Assembly: GCF_003264935.1 (NCBI RefSeq)
Contig: NZ_QLOE01000002.1
Location: 149,374 to 213,373, forward strand
Source of the DNA: Methanothermobacter tenebrarum
GTDB lineage: Archaea > Methanobacteriota > Methanobacteria > Methanobacteriales > DSM-23052
Direction of reading: 5' to 3'
DNA: 64,000 nucleotides
Positions within the stretch are counted from its first letter, which is position 1, and the number at the start of each line of letters is the position of its first letter. The translations under genes and the position numbers were made by a program. The notes beneath the pieces are model-generated. The model did not search any database, was not told the DNA's origin, and worked only from the letters and a program-made list of their open reading frames with translations. Shown here piece by piece: positions 9,823-19,084 of the stretch.

Positions 9823-11265
9823 ATGATGAGGTATGTTAGAAGACGAGATTTTCTGATTGTTGGAAAGTTCCTAGGGACAATAATGCAAGCCGTGGGCATA
9901 ATCGTCTTATTAACTATAATAGTCGCGGTCATATACAATGAAGGACATTATCCAAGCTTTATTTTTCCTTCGCTATTATCGATAGCTACAGGGACTCTGA
10001 TCAGAATTATACTCAAAAGGTATCCTATTAGTGGAGATATAATAAAGCTAAAGCATGGAATGATGATCGCATCCCTTGGATGGCTCTGGGCAACCTTTAT
10101 AGGTGCACTAATTCTAATGTTATATCTTAACATTGATCTTGTAAACGCCGCCTTTGAGAACATGTCAGGGTGGACGACCACAGGACTTAGCATATTCTCA
10201 GACGTCCAATCACTCCCAAAATCAATACTACTTCTAAGAAGCCTAGAACAGTGGATCGGCGGATTAGGGGTGGTTATAGTAGTTATTGGGGTGCTTATTA
10301 GGCCAGGCACTGCCGCGTCAAGACTTTACAAGTCAGAAGCCCGGGATGAGAGGATCAAGCCAAGTATTGTGAATACTGTTAAAACGATCTGGTGGATCTA
10401 TATAACATACACCATCATGGGTATAATATTATACTGTATCAGTGGAATGCCCGTATTCGACGCTGTAAATCACACCTTTTCCGCCCTCTCCACTGGAGGA
10501 TTCTCCATAAAAAATGATAATATCGGATATTACCACAATAACATAATATACTTGATATCAATGCTCCTCATGACCCTTGGGGGTACAAGTTTCATAGTCC
10601 ACTATCAACTACTAAAAGGGAATATAAAAAACGTCCTAAAGGATGTTCAACTCCAAGCTGCCATCACCTTTATAATACTCTTCTCGATCCTTATAATATA
10701 CCTTGGAAGGCTAGCCCCCATGGAAGGCATCTTCCATGTAGTGTCAAGTCTCAGCACAACAGGATTCAACATCAGCCCCACCAATACAATGATAGCATGG
10801 CCAGCATACGTGAAAATAATCCTAATAGCATGTATGATGATAGGTATGGCTACAGGTTCCACAGGTGGTGGTATAAAACTATTAAGGATAATAACCATTA
10901 TCAAGGGGATCTACTGGGAGATAATCAGGATACTCGCACCTGAAGGTTCAGTCATCCCTAGGGAAATATCAGGCAAAAGTATAGGCGATGTAGAGATAAA
11001 AGAAGCCGGATCCTATCTAAACCTCTATCTTGTCTTCATGTTTATAAGCTGGTCAATCCTACTATTATATGGGTATGAACCACTAAATTCACTTTTTGAA
11101 GTTGCCTCTGCACAGGGAAACGTGGGACTCAGTATGGGCATAACATCTGCCACACTCCCCACAATCCCCAAAATAGCCTTAATATTTAATATGTGGATTG
11201 GCAGACTAGAGATCATACCCATACTCGTCCTAATCAGGGGCATAATAGAAGCCTTTAAAAGATAA
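9823..11265 (+). CDS. trkH: TrkH/KtrB-type potassium uptake membrane subunit
   Basis: The 480-residue protein has the four-fold MPM repeat of the Trk/Ktr/HKT superfamily. Pore-loop signatures are seen as GWTTTGLS near residue 120, ALSTGGFS near 225, SSLSTTGFN near 310 and AQGNVGLSMG near 430. The GTSF and TGSTGGGIK segments are also typical. It forms the K+ conducting dimer and is gated by the cytosolic TrkA ring encoded next. The first ATG of an ATGATG pair is at 9823. No Shine-Dalgarno site is visible, which fits a leaderless mRNA. Confidence 0.93.
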   Translation: MMRYVRRRDFLIVGKFLGTIMQAVGIIVLLTIIVAVIYNEGHYPSFIFPSLLSIATGTLIRIILKRYPISGDIIKLKHGMMIASLGWLWATFIGALILMLYLNIDLVNAAFENMSGWTTTGLSIFSDVQSLPKSILLLRSLEQWIGGLGVVIVVIGVLIRPGTAASRLYKSEARDERIKPSIVNTVKTIWWIYITYTIMGIILYCISGMPVFDAVNHTFSALSTGGFSIKNDNIGYYHNNIIYLISMLLMTLGGTSFIVHYQLLKGNIKNVLKDVQLQAAITFIILFSILIIYLGRLAPMEGIFHVVSSLSTTGFNISPTNTMIAWPAYVKIILIACMMIGMATGSTGGGIKLLRIITIIKGIYWEIIRILAPEGSVIPREISGKSIGDVEIKEAGSYLNLYLVFMFISWSILLLYGYEPLNSLFEVASAQGNVGLSMGITSATLPTIPKIALIFNMWIGRLEIIPILVLIRGIIEAFKR

Positions 11266-11324
11266 AAGTTTATTAATAATAAAGTTAGACCTTTGAAATG
11301 GAAATTTACTTCTCAGGTGTAGAT

Positions 11325-11975
11325 ATGTATGTTGTTATAATGGGTGGTGGAAGAGTAGGACTAACCTTGGCAAGTCTCTTAATATCGGATGGACATGATG
11401 TAACGCTCATAGAAAGCGACGAATCATTATGTGCCGATGCCGCTGTTGAACTTGACGCCCTCGTAATCTGCGGTAACGGTACAGATACAAAAACCCTCGA
11501 AGAGGCCAACATAAAGGATGCTGATGTTTTTGTCGCGGCCACAGGAAATGATGAGGCTAACCTCTTAAGTTGCATACTTGCAAGGGAGTATCATGTCCCC
11601 AAGATCATCGCAAGGGTTAGTAACCCAGATCATGAGGACGCATTCCACAAGGTAGGCATACAATATGTTATAAGCCCTGAGAGGACCGCGGCAGGATACC
11701 TTGAAAAACTCATAACCAGGCCTAAGGTGGCCGATCTTATAGTTCTCGGTCATGGAGATGCTGAGATCCTTGACATGACCGTGAAAAACCATGAGGTAGT
11801 CGGTAAGAGGATAGGGGATATCTCACCCACAGAAGAGTATATAATAATCGCAATTCATACCAATGGTGAGATTAAAATACCCCAACCAGACATGATATTA
11901 GAAGAAGATACTAAGATATCTGTCCTCGTGAAGATGGACGCGGTCCAGAAGGTTACTAATCTCTTCGCAGGCTAA
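11325..11975 (+). CDS. trkA: TrkA potassium uptake regulatory subunit
   Basis: The 216-residue cytosolic regulator has one RCK-N domain, with [12 protein letters not shown] at the very start and an acidic residue at the end of the second strand for NAD(H)/ATP binding. A C-terminal RCK-C domain follows from about residue 140. It assembles as an octamer ring on TrkH. I use ATG 11325 because CAGGTGTAGAT directly precedes it. A start at 11298 would add nine unlikely residues. It lies 59 bases behind trkH and is probably cotranscribed. Confidence 0.93.
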   Translation: MYVVIMGGGRVGLTLASLLISDGHDVTLIESDESLCADAAVELDALVICGNGTDTKTLEEANIKDADVFVAATGNDEANLLSCILAREYHVPKIIARVSNPDHEDAFHKVGIQYVISPERTAAGYLEKLITRPKVADLIVLGHGDAEILDMTVKNHEVVGKRIGDISPTEEYIIIAIHTNGEIKIPQPDMILEEDTKISVLVKMDAVQKVTNLFAG

Positions 11976-12586
11976 AATAGTATATTATATGCTAGTTCTA
12001 GGTGTCTGTTCCCATCCTCCACCCAGGGTCCGTGTCCTGGGAGAAGGTACTTGACATCTAATTTTATGAGCTTTTTGAGGGACTTTTTCATTTCCTTGAT
12101 GCTCCCACCAATGTCAAGCCTGCCAAAACCACCATATGCAAATATAGTGTCACCCGAGATGAGAGTTTCCCCATCATAAAGGCATATACTACCCCTAGTG
12201 TGACCCGGCGTATGTATAATTTCAAAGTCCCCTATATTGTCTCCTTCCTCGAATTTCAAGTCCACTTTCATTGGTTCGATTGAAGCTCCGAATAAGTATG
12301 CTGCTGTGGCTATACTATCGCCTTCTTCGAGTGGGGGGGCATCCATTCTATGTATGGCTATATCAGCATTTGGGAATAGCCTGTTGCCTCCTGAATGATC
12401 GAAATGGCAGTGCGTATTCATAACTAGTCTTATATCAGCTGGGCTGATATTAACTTTTTTTAAAGCTGATAATAGATGGTTATTGAGTCCTGTTCCTGTG
12501 TCAATTATAGTATCATCGAGGATGTAACTGTTACAATCATAGACTGAACCTTCGATAAAAATAATATCCTTTATCCTCTGGATCAA
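11972..12586 (-). CDS. MBL-fold metallohydrolase (glyoxalase II-like)
   Basis: The protein of about 204 residues has the complete metallo-beta-lactamase motif set: [25 protein letters not shown] and a final PGHGP. These bind two metals in glyoxalase II-like thioesterases and related hydrolases. The substrate cannot be assigned. The open frame extends to 12628, but that would start inside tRNA-Trp. TTG at 12586 fits better, because GGTTGAT lies just upstream and similarity begins there. The 3' end overlaps the convergent trkA by four bases. Confidence 0.8.
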   Translation of the reverse strand: MIQRIKDIIFIEGSVYDCNSYILDDTIIDTGTGLNNHLLSALKKVNISPADIRLVMNTHCHFDHSGGNRLFPNADIAIHRMDAPPLEEGDSIATAAYLFGASIEPMKVDLKFEEGDNIGDFEIIHTPGHTRGSICLYDGETLISGDTIFAYGGFGRLDIGGSIKEMKKSLKKLIKLDVKYLLPGHGPWVEDGNRHLELAYNILF

Positions 12587-12619
12587 AGTAATCAACCCTA
12601 AAAAAGGATGAATTAATGA

Positions 12620-12761
<142 letters not shown>

Positions 12762-12789
12762 CATATAATATAAGGAAAATTTTTTTGGA

Positions 12790-12863
12790 AGCCAAGGGTG
12801 AGATTTGAACTCACGTATAGTGGATCTGCAGTCCACCGCCTCACCAGACTAGGCTACCTTGGC
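12790..12863 (-). tRNA. tRNA-Cys (GCA)
   Basis: The acceptor GCCAAGG pairs with CCTTGGC, with U as discriminator base as expected for Cys. The anticodon loop is CTGCAGA and the T arm is GTGAG-TTCAAAT-CTCAC. It lies 28 bases upstream of tRNA-Trp in the direction of transcription. With a TATA-like CTTATAAATATT at 12921-12932, the two may form one transcript. Confidence 0.95.
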
Positions 12864-12979
12864 TAGGATCCTCCTATCAGCTGCTTTCAACTTGGGGCAA
12901 TTCATACTATCATTGGTAATCTTATAAATATTTTTCGCCCACCCCCTAGGCGGGGGGTTCTACTCATCAAAGAAGGGGA

Positions 12980-13387
12980 TTATTTAAATTTGATTTGTTT
13001 TTCTTTACCAATAACCTCATAGATGTCTAATCCTTTACTGAGTGCAAGTTTAAGGTCTATCTTATAACTCTTTTTTGTCTTTTCAAGGTCATCTAATGGT
13101 AGGAAAAACCATTTTTTATATTTGAATTTGATTCCAATGTATGGTTCGGCTCCGAATATTCTCGAGAATTTACGCAAACCTTCAACCCTATTAGATGATA
13201 TATAAATCTTGTCCTTGGATGTCGTTTTAACTTCGATTGCAAGGTATCTGTCCCCATTACCCGCTATTACATCAGGCAATGGTTTTTTAGTCGCCCCCCC
13301 AGAAGCTGGTGCTCTTATAGCGGCAAAATTGTTATCCCATAATATCTTAACAAGATCTATCTCTTCTTTATAACCTTTTCTCGCCAT
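12980..13387 (-). CDS. hjc: Archaeal Holliday junction resolvase Hjc
   Basis: The 135-residue nuclease cuts four-way junctions during recombination. The type II restriction-like fold is seen with GYKEEIDLV (catalytic Glu), RAPASGG, PLPDVIAG (catalytic Asp) and the paired AIEVKTTS (ExK). Length and motif spacing are normal for Hjc. It lies between tRNA-His and tRNA-Cys on the same strand. GGGGTTTTAG precedes the ATG. A GC-rich inverted repeat, CCCCCTAGGCGGGGG, lies just past its 3' end at about 12943-12957. Confidence 0.93.
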   Translation of the reverse strand: MARKGYKEEIDLVKILWDNNFAAIRAPASGGATKKPLPDVIAGNGDRYLAIEVKTTSKDKIYISSNRVEGLRKFSRIFGAEPYIGIKFKYKKWFFLPLDDLEKTKKSYKIDLKLALSKGLDIYEVIGKEKQIKFK

Positions 13388-13435
13388 CTAAAACCCCAAA
13401 AAATCCACTATGAACAAATGATATGATGAAAATGG

Positions 13436-13508
13436 GGCCGGGGCCGAGATTTGAACCCGAGTCGCGGGATCCACAGTCCCGAAGGATAACCAACTACCCC
13501 ACCCCGGC
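13436..13508 (-). tRNA. tRNA-His (GTG)
   Basis: GCCGGGG pairs with CCCCGGC, the discriminator is C, and the anticodon loop is CTGTGGA. The extra G-1 typical of tRNA-His is not encoded in the DNA (the base there is A on the coding strand), so it would be added after transcription. It is last in a five-tRNA cluster. Confidence 0.93.
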
Positions 13509-13532
13509 TCTATTCACCTCCTTCTTTAACAG

Positions 13533-13616
<84 letters not shown>

Positions 13617-13660
13617 AATCCTAAAAGAGGAAAAAGATGAAACAATTAATGGGTTTTTGA

Positions 13661-13739
<79 letters not shown>

Positions 13740-13740
13740 A

Positions 13741-13814
<74 letters not shown>

Positions 13815-13818
13815 GTGA

Positions 13819-13892
<74 letters not shown>

Positions 13893-14052
13893 GATCAAAA
13901 TCTTTTAATCATATCGGGCCACTAAAAATATATGCTCACCTAATGAGAGTTATATCCCAGCGTAGGATTAGTTTTAATATTATGATATATAAAATTTTTG
14001 GTAAAGTATTGGGGGTCCACAGTGCAAAGTTTAATATTATGGTGGTGGTTTT

Positions 14053-14421
14053 CTATAGGCCTATGAATGCTTTTATATTAACGGCTATGAGTAATGTTAT
14101 GATTATCAGTAGGGGAATCGATGCTTTTTTCTTGGTGGCTGATAACAAGTATAATATTGAAAATGCCGCTGCTAACCATGGGGCTATTGGGGGTGATATT
14201 ATCCCTAAAATCTTATATGATATTAGGAATATTAAAGCTGCTATTATGGCCACATCCCATTCAAAGGAACTTTTAACTGTCTCCCCCATGGGATGAATGG
14301 ATTCTCCTGGTAAATGGTGACTTGTAGGCTTATTTTCGATTTCTGGTAATCGTTTACCACATTTTTTACAGAAGGTGGCATTATCCTTGTTTTTTTCACC
14401 ACAATATGGACAATAAACCAT
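14053..14421 (-). CDS. Zinc-ribbon plus multi-helix membrane protein
   Basis: The 122-residue protein starts with [22 protein letters not shown], a zinc-ribbon with paired CxxC knuckles. A polar linker follows, and then three hydrophobic segments fill residues 57-122. Proteins of this design are common in archaea, and their function is unknown. GGGATGATTC precedes the ATG. The 161 bases between its 3' end and tRNA-Asn hold only AT-rich sequence and the tRNA promoter. It is divergent from the radical SAM gene. Confidence 0.72.
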   Translation of the reverse strand: MVYCPYCGEKNKDNATFCKKCGKRLPEIENKPTSHHLPGESIHPMGETVKSSFEWDVAIIAALIFLISYKILGIISPPIAPWLAAAFSILYLLSATKKKASIPLLIIITLLIAVNIKAFIGL

Positions 14422-14502
14422 AAAGAATCATCCCAATAAACTTTTAATATCAATATTATAGTCTAAGATTATAAAATATATTTTTTGAGGTGAAAATCTA
14501 AC

Positions 14503-15510
14503 ATGGACGTTATCAGATGCTTAAAAGATCAAAGAATACTTAAATTGTTCGAAAAGGCTAATAAGATCACCCTTAGCGAACATGGGGATATTATAACCCT
14601 TGAAAGGGCTATATTCCTCTCTTGGTGGTGTGAGATGGGGGACTGCGCATTCTGTTATATGAGCACTCAAAAGCCCCTTATAAAAGACCCCAAGAAAGCA
14701 AGAAGAAATGTTAATGCGATACTCGCCGAGGCAGAAATATGCAAGCGCATAGGATGGAACATCGAATTCCTCTCAGGAGGCTACAAATCATTCACAACCA
14801 CTGAGATAAAACACATTGCTAAATCAATAAAAGATATAACAGGATCCCCAGTTTGGCTCAACATAGGCATAACAAAAGACCTAGAAGAATATGGAGACGA
14901 AATTGAAGGTATAACAGGGGCTATAGAAACAGCCAACCCCAGATTACAGGAAAAGTTATGTCCAAGCAAACCTATAAACCAAATAGTGGAAATGCTAGAA
15001 CTGGCAGAAGAACTAGGATTTAAAAAGGCCATCACGATAATACTTGGCGTTGGAGAAACCATCGAAGATTTGGAACATCTTTTCAAGCTCATAGATAACC
15101 TAAAATTGGACCGAATAATATTCTATTCACTCAACCCACACAAGGGCACAATATTCGAGGACACACCACAACCACCATCATTGTATTATGCCGGTATAGT
15201 CGCCGCCACAAGAATAAAATTTCCAAAAATTAAAATCATCACAGGCACCTGGATTGACAACCTAGCCAACATAGGACCATTAATACTCGCAGGAGCTAAT
15301 GGACTTACAAAATTCCCATTATTTAAAATGTTCGGGACAAGATACGGTAAAAGGGTTGAAGAAGAAGTGAAATGGAGTGGGAGAAAACTTAAAGGCACGT
15401 TCACAGACCATCAAAAGCTCCTTAAAGGGGAAGCAGATGAAAAATTAAAACCCTTTATAAAAAGATATATTGATATGTGCCTAAAAAAATCATATACACT
15501 AACCCAATGA
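14503..15510 (+). CDS. Radical SAM protein of the biotin synthase-like group with a CX4CX2C cluster
   Basis: The 335-residue protein has a cluster motif WWCEMGDCAFCYMS at about residues 46-59. The three cysteines are spaced CX4CX2C, not the usual CX3CX2C. A glycine-rich LSGGYKSF near residue 90 fits the SAM-binding GGE-like region, and TIILGVGET near residue 180 fits the GxIxGxxE motif. It probably holds a [4Fe-4S] cluster and generates a 5'-deoxyadenosyl radical. The product is unknown. The family resembles biotin synthase-related proteins of methanogens. gatB starts 36 bases downstream, suggesting cotranscription. Confidence 0.75.
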   Translation: MDVIRCLKDQRILKLFEKANKITLSEHGDIITLERAIFLSWWCEMGDCAFCYMSTQKPLIKDPKKARRNVNAILAEAEICKRIGWNIEFLSGGYKSFTTTEIKHIAKSIKDITGSPVWLNIGITKDLEEYGDEIEGITGAIETANPRLQEKLCPSKPINQIVEMLELAEELGFKKAITIILGVGETIEDLEHLFKLIDNLKLDRIIFYSLNPHKGTIFEDTPQPPSLYYAGIVAATRIKFPKIKIITGTWIDNLANIGPLILAGANGLTKFPLFKMFGTRYGKRVEEEVKWSGRKLKGTFTDHQKLLKGEADEKLKPFIKRYIDMCLKKSYTLTQ

Positions 15511-15546
15511 TCCTTACATTGATAAAATGGGGGAATAACCATTAAG

Positions 15547-16896
15547 ATGAAATGCGGCCTCGAAATTCACGTTCAACTCGAAACAGAATCCAAACTGTTC
15601 TGTGATTGTCCAACAAATTACCAGGAAGTATCAGCAAATGAAAACATTTGCCCAGTATGCTTAAACCAGCCAGGGGCTAAACCATATCCACCAAATGAAA
15701 AGGCAATCGAAGGGGCTATTAAAATCGCCCTCATGTTAGACTGTAAAATAAACCCAGAGACAACATACTTCCTACGTAAACACTATGACTACCCAGACCT
15801 CCCATCAGGCTACCAGCGCACTTCAGTCCCCATAGGTTACAACGGTGAATTAAACAATGTCAGGATAAGAGAAGTGCACCTCGAAGAAGACCCAGGACAA
15901 TACAAACCAGACCTAGGAGTAGTGGACTTCAACCGTTCAGGGATACCACTCATCGAAATAGTAACAGAACCAGACATAAAATCGCCAGAAGAAGCTAGAA
16001 ACTTCCTCAAAGAACTAATAAGAGTACTAGAGTATAGTAAATGTGCAAGGGGCGAAGGTACCATGAGAGCCGACGTAAACATATCCCTAGAAGGGGGTAA
16101 ACGCGTTGAAATAAAAAACATAAATTCCATCAAAGGAGCATACAAAGCCCTGAAATTTGAGATGATAAGACAAAAAAACCTCCTAAAGAGGGGAGTCGAA
16201 GTTAAACAGGAAACGAGAGCATTCCTAGAATCTCAGATGATCACAGTCCCCATGAGACTCAAAGAAGAAGCAGAAGATTACCGTTACATACCAGACCCTG
16301 ACCTTCCACCCATGAAATTCCAAGAAAAACTATTGAAAAAAATAAAAGAAACAATCCCAGAACCCCCACATATAAAAGTTAAACGTTTCATGAGAGAATA
16401 CAACCTAGAAGAAGAACACGCCAGGGTCCTCACATCAGAAATAGAACTAGCAGACGCATTCGAGGAAGTGGCCAAGGAGATAGACCCAGAATTCGCAGCC
16501 CTTTGGATGAGGGATGAAGTAAAAAGAGTACTCTACTATAATAAGATGAGCTTCAAAGAAAGTAAAATAACAGCCCAAAACCTCATAGAATTACTCAAAA
16601 TGATAAAAAACAAGGAAATCACAGTAAAGGCAGGTCAGAGGATAATAGAAAAAATGCCGCACACAAGAAAGAACCCCCGTAAAATAGCAGAAGAACTCGG
16701 ATTAATCGGGATAATAGACGAATCAGATATTATAAAAGCCGTTGAAAAAGCCATAAAAGAGAATCCACAAGCCGTTAAGGACTATCATGATGGTAAGGAA
16801 GCTGCGATCAACTTCCTCGTTGGACAAGTAATGCGATTAACCCAGGGAAAAGCTGACCCCACAAAGACACTCCAACTCATAAAAGAAAGAATTTGA
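15547..16896 (+). CDS. gatB: Asp/Glu-tRNA(Asn/Gln) amidotransferase subunit B
   Basis: GatB carries the kinase site that activates the misacylated tRNA carboxylate in the GatCAB complex, giving Asn-tRNA and in some archaea Gln-tRNA. The 449-residue sequence has the family opening [19 protein letters not shown], the zinc cysteines C19/C21 and CPVC, and LPSGYQ in the active site. A C-terminal helical YqeY-like tail ends it. gatA and gatC are not in the window. The start is the only ATG near the conserved N-terminus. Confidence 0.95.
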   Translation: MKCGLEIHVQLETESKLFCDCPTNYQEVSANENICPVCLNQPGAKPYPPNEKAIEGAIKIALMLDCKINPETTYFLRKHYDYPDLPSGYQRTSVPIGYNGELNNVRIREVHLEEDPGQYKPDLGVVDFNRSGIPLIEIVTEPDIKSPEEARNFLKELIRVLEYSKCARGEGTMRADVNISLEGGKRVEIKNINSIKGAYKALKFEMIRQKNLLKRGVEVKQETRAFLESQMITVPMRLKEEAEDYRYIPDPDLPPMKFQEKLLKKIKETIPEPPHIKVKRFMREYNLEEEHARVLTSEIELADAFEEVAKEIDPEFAALWMRDEVKRVLYYNKMSFKESKITAQNLIELLKMIKNKEITVKAGQRIIEKMPHTRKNPRKIAEELGLIGIIDESDIIKAVEKAIKENPQAVKDYHDGKEAAINFLVGQVMRLTQGKADPTKTLQLIKERI

Positions 16897-16912
16897 GAGG
16901 AGCCTACATGCA

Positions 16913-17152
16913 ATGGCTAGGAAAGTCATTGATCTGATGATATGGCACCCAAAGGGCGATATCAGAAAATGTAAGATAAGTTACCTTCACAGAGGAGCCC
17001 ATAAAAATTTGAAAACTATTAAAGGCACGGATATAAAGAAACTTGAAAAAGGGTTCCTGATCCTTAAAAAAGGAACAGCCATACCATATCATAGGATAGT
17101 GAAAATAGAATGCGGGGAAAAATTAATATGGAAAAAAGGTGAAAAGGGGTAA
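16913..17152 (+). CDS. UPF0248/DUF504 family small protein
   Basis: The 79-residue basic protein has the DUF504 signature [19 protein letters not shown] at the C-terminus and [13 protein letters not shown] in the middle. The family is widespread in archaea and is suspected to bind RNA. No reaction is known. GAGGAGCCT lies 5-8 bases upstream of ATG 16913. The earlier ATG at 16908 is out of frame. It sits between gatB and the CBS-ParB gene with very short gaps, so it belongs to one operon. Confidence 0.82.
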   Translation: MARKVIDLMIWHPKGDIRKCKISYLHRGAHKNLKTIKGTDIKKLEKGFLILKKGTAIPYHRIVKIECGEKLIWKKGEKG

Positions 17153-17153
17153 A

Positions 17154-17957
17154 ATGGCCAAGAAAGCACTAGTAAAAGATTACATGACGAGAGAAGTTAT
17201 CTCAGTAACTCCTGACACTTCAACTGCTGAGATAATCAGGTTAATGAAAGAAACAGGACATGATGGGTTCCCGGTGAGAGATAATGATAGTGTTATCGGT
17301 ATCATAACCGCATTCGACCTTCTAATAAAACCTTGGGTAAAAACTGTCAAGGAGATAATGTCCACCGATGTTGTGGTGGCAGACCAGGACATGTCATTAA
17401 ATGATGCCGCTAGAGTAATGTTCAGAATGGGAATATCACGCCTCCCAGTTATTGACAAGAACGGAAAGCTCGTGGGTATAATCACCAACACTGACATAGT
17501 GCGTTCACATATTGAAAGATCAACACCAATGAAAGTCAATTATTTTAAAAAGACGCTAGAACAGCTATATAATGTTAAACCAGAAGTTAAGCGGATGAAA
17601 ATACCGATATCAAAGCTCAGACCCACACAGAGTAAAATATACGCTGATGAACTCGAAGGAAGAATATACGAGATCAGAAAGGGACTTGCAGAACCCACAA
17701 TAGTCGTTAAAACAGGAGACCGTTACATCTTGGTTGATGGGCACCATAGAGCCGTGGCATCATATAAACTAGGCTATAAAGAAATAGACTCCTATGTAAT
17801 AGACATGAAAAAAGATCTTAAACTTGGAATGGAAAAAACCGCAGATATTAACAAGATATACACCCTAGACGATATTGAAATAATCGATGACGCCCAACAT
17901 CCTCTTATAGCCATCACAACCAGTATGAAAAAAGCAAAATCGAGGAAAAAAAGATGA
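17154..17957 (+). CDS. CBS-domain pair fused to a ParB-like domain
   Basis: Residues 1-125 hold two CBS motifs, visible as [17 protein letters not shown], then IITAFDLL, and [15 protein letters not shown] ending VGIITNTDI. Such pairs bind adenine nucleotides or SAM. Residues 145-240 are ParB-like, with ISKLRPTQ and [15 protein letters not shown]. The DGHHR motif is shared with archaeal free-serine kinases of the ParB/Srx fold, so kinase activity is possible but unproven. ATG 17154 is preceded by AAGGGGTAAA. A GTG start at 17139 overlaps the previous gene. hisE overlaps the stop as ATGA. Confidence 0.83.
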   Translation: MAKKALVKDYMTREVISVTPDTSTAEIIRLMKETGHDGFPVRDNDSVIGIITAFDLLIKPWVKTVKEIMSTDVVVADQDMSLNDAARVMFRMGISRLPVIDKNGKLVGIITNTDIVRSHIERSTPMKVNYFKKTLEQLYNVKPEVKRMKIPISKLRPTQSKIYADELEGRIYEIRKGLAEPTIVVKTGDRYILVDGHHRAVASYKLGYKEIDSYVIDMKKDLKLGMEKTADINKIYTLDDIEIIDDAQHPLIAITTSMKKAKSRKKR

Positions 17958-18247
17958 AAAATGATATATTAAGGGAAATCTACATGGTCCTCGAAACACG
18001 CAGAGACAAACCAATAGACTCTTACACCTCCAATCTAATGAAAGATGATAACAAAACCGGAGAGGATAAAATACTTGAAAAGATTGGGGAGGAAGCAGCA
18101 GAACTTATAATAGCATCAAAAAATGATGAACACGTCCTAGAAGAGGCTGTAGACCTCCTATTTCACACTTTTTTACTCCTCGTCTATAAAGGTATAAAAT
18201 TTGATGAAATCCTCGATGAATTCTCAAAAAGGAGAAAACCCCACTAA
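17954..18247 (+). CDS. hisE: Phosphoribosyl-ATP pyrophosphatase
   Basis: HisE hydrolyses phosphoribosyl-ATP to phosphoribosyl-AMP in step two of histidine synthesis. The 97-residue MazG-like helical protein has [15 protein letters not shown] and [14 protein letters not shown], the Mg2+-binding glutamates and aspartate. The start overlaps the CBS-ParB stop by four bases. The gene ends one base before the convergent larB stop. hisF of the same pathway is near 57 kb. Confidence 0.92.
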   Translation: MKNDILREIYMVLETRRDKPIDSYTSNLMKDDNKTGEDKILEKIGEEAAELIIASKNDEHVLEEAVDLLFHTFLLLVYKGIKFDEILDEFSKRRKPH

Positions 18248-19018
18248 TCATTCAAATGCTCTTATAATTTTAATTGCCAGGGCCGCTGCTCCAAAACCAT
18301 TATCAATATTCACAACCCCGATACCTGGTGTGCAGGATTGCAACATTGAATAGAGGGCTGAGAACCCACCTTCACCCACACCATATCCAATGGAAGTTGG
18401 GACTCCAATAACGGGCACATCCACTAAACCAGCAACAACTGATGGTAGGGCGCCCTCCATCCCAGCCACCACAATTATAATCTTAACATCGTCTTCAAGC
18501 ATATCATATAAAGGTTGTACAAGCCTATGAATCCCAGCAACACCCACATCATAGGCTCTGATAACCTGACAACCATATTCCTCCAAGATAGTCCTAGCTT
18601 CTTCTGCAACTGGTATATCCGCAGTACCAGCAGTTATTATACCCACCTTAGAATCCAGAGAAATTTTATCATCCCTCTTCACAACAAGAATATGAGCTCT
18701 CTTATTATATTTGATTGAAAATCCCCTCTCTTCAAGCGAACTTATCTCTTCCCTGATATTCTCAAATCTCTCAGGACTGAGACGTGTTACGATCATAGGA
18801 TCTGTTGGAGAAGACAAGAGAATCTGCACAATATCATCATCATCTTTACCCAATGCTAATATAGCTTCTGGAAATCCTGTTCTTAACTTTCTCCCAATAT
18901 CGAACCTAGCCACTTCTCTAATATCCAAAAACTGACTCTTTATAAGCTTTTCAGCCTCCTCGATTGAAATCTTACCATCCTTAAGATCTTTAAGTATGGG
19001 TCTTACGATGAAGACCAC
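18248..19018 (-). CDS. larB: LarB-type pyridinium-3,5-biscarboxylic acid mononucleotide synthase (AIR carboxylase-like)
   Basis: The 256-residue protein has an N-terminal helical part (LKDLKDGKISIEEAEKLIK) and a PurE-like core with TAGTADIPVAEEA, VVAGMEGALPSVVAGLV and GVPTSIGYG, the LarB signature. LarB carboxylates and hydrolyses NaAD in the first step of nickel-pincer cofactor synthesis. larC and larE are not seen here, so the role is inferred. The open frame continues upstream to 19123, but that overlaps the hypF start and promoter. GTG 19018 is my choice, with a run of G just before it. Confidence 0.85.
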   Translation of the reverse strand: MVFIVRPILKDLKDGKISIEEAEKLIKSQFLDIREVARFDIGRKLRTGFPEAILALGKDDDDIVQILLSSPTDPMIVTRLSPERFENIREEISSLEERGFSIKYNKRAHILVVKRDDKISLDSKVGIITAGTADIPVAEEARTILEEYGCQVIRAYDVGVAGIHRLVQPLYDMLEDDVKIIIVVAGMEGALPSVVAGLVDVPVIGVPTSIGYGVGEGGFSALYSMLQSCTPGIGVVNIDNGFGAAALAIKIIRAFE

Positions 19019-19084
19019 CCCCCAATATGATAATATAATAAAGTTTACAATATACACTTTAAAAGGTAACCGGTGAGGTGTGAA

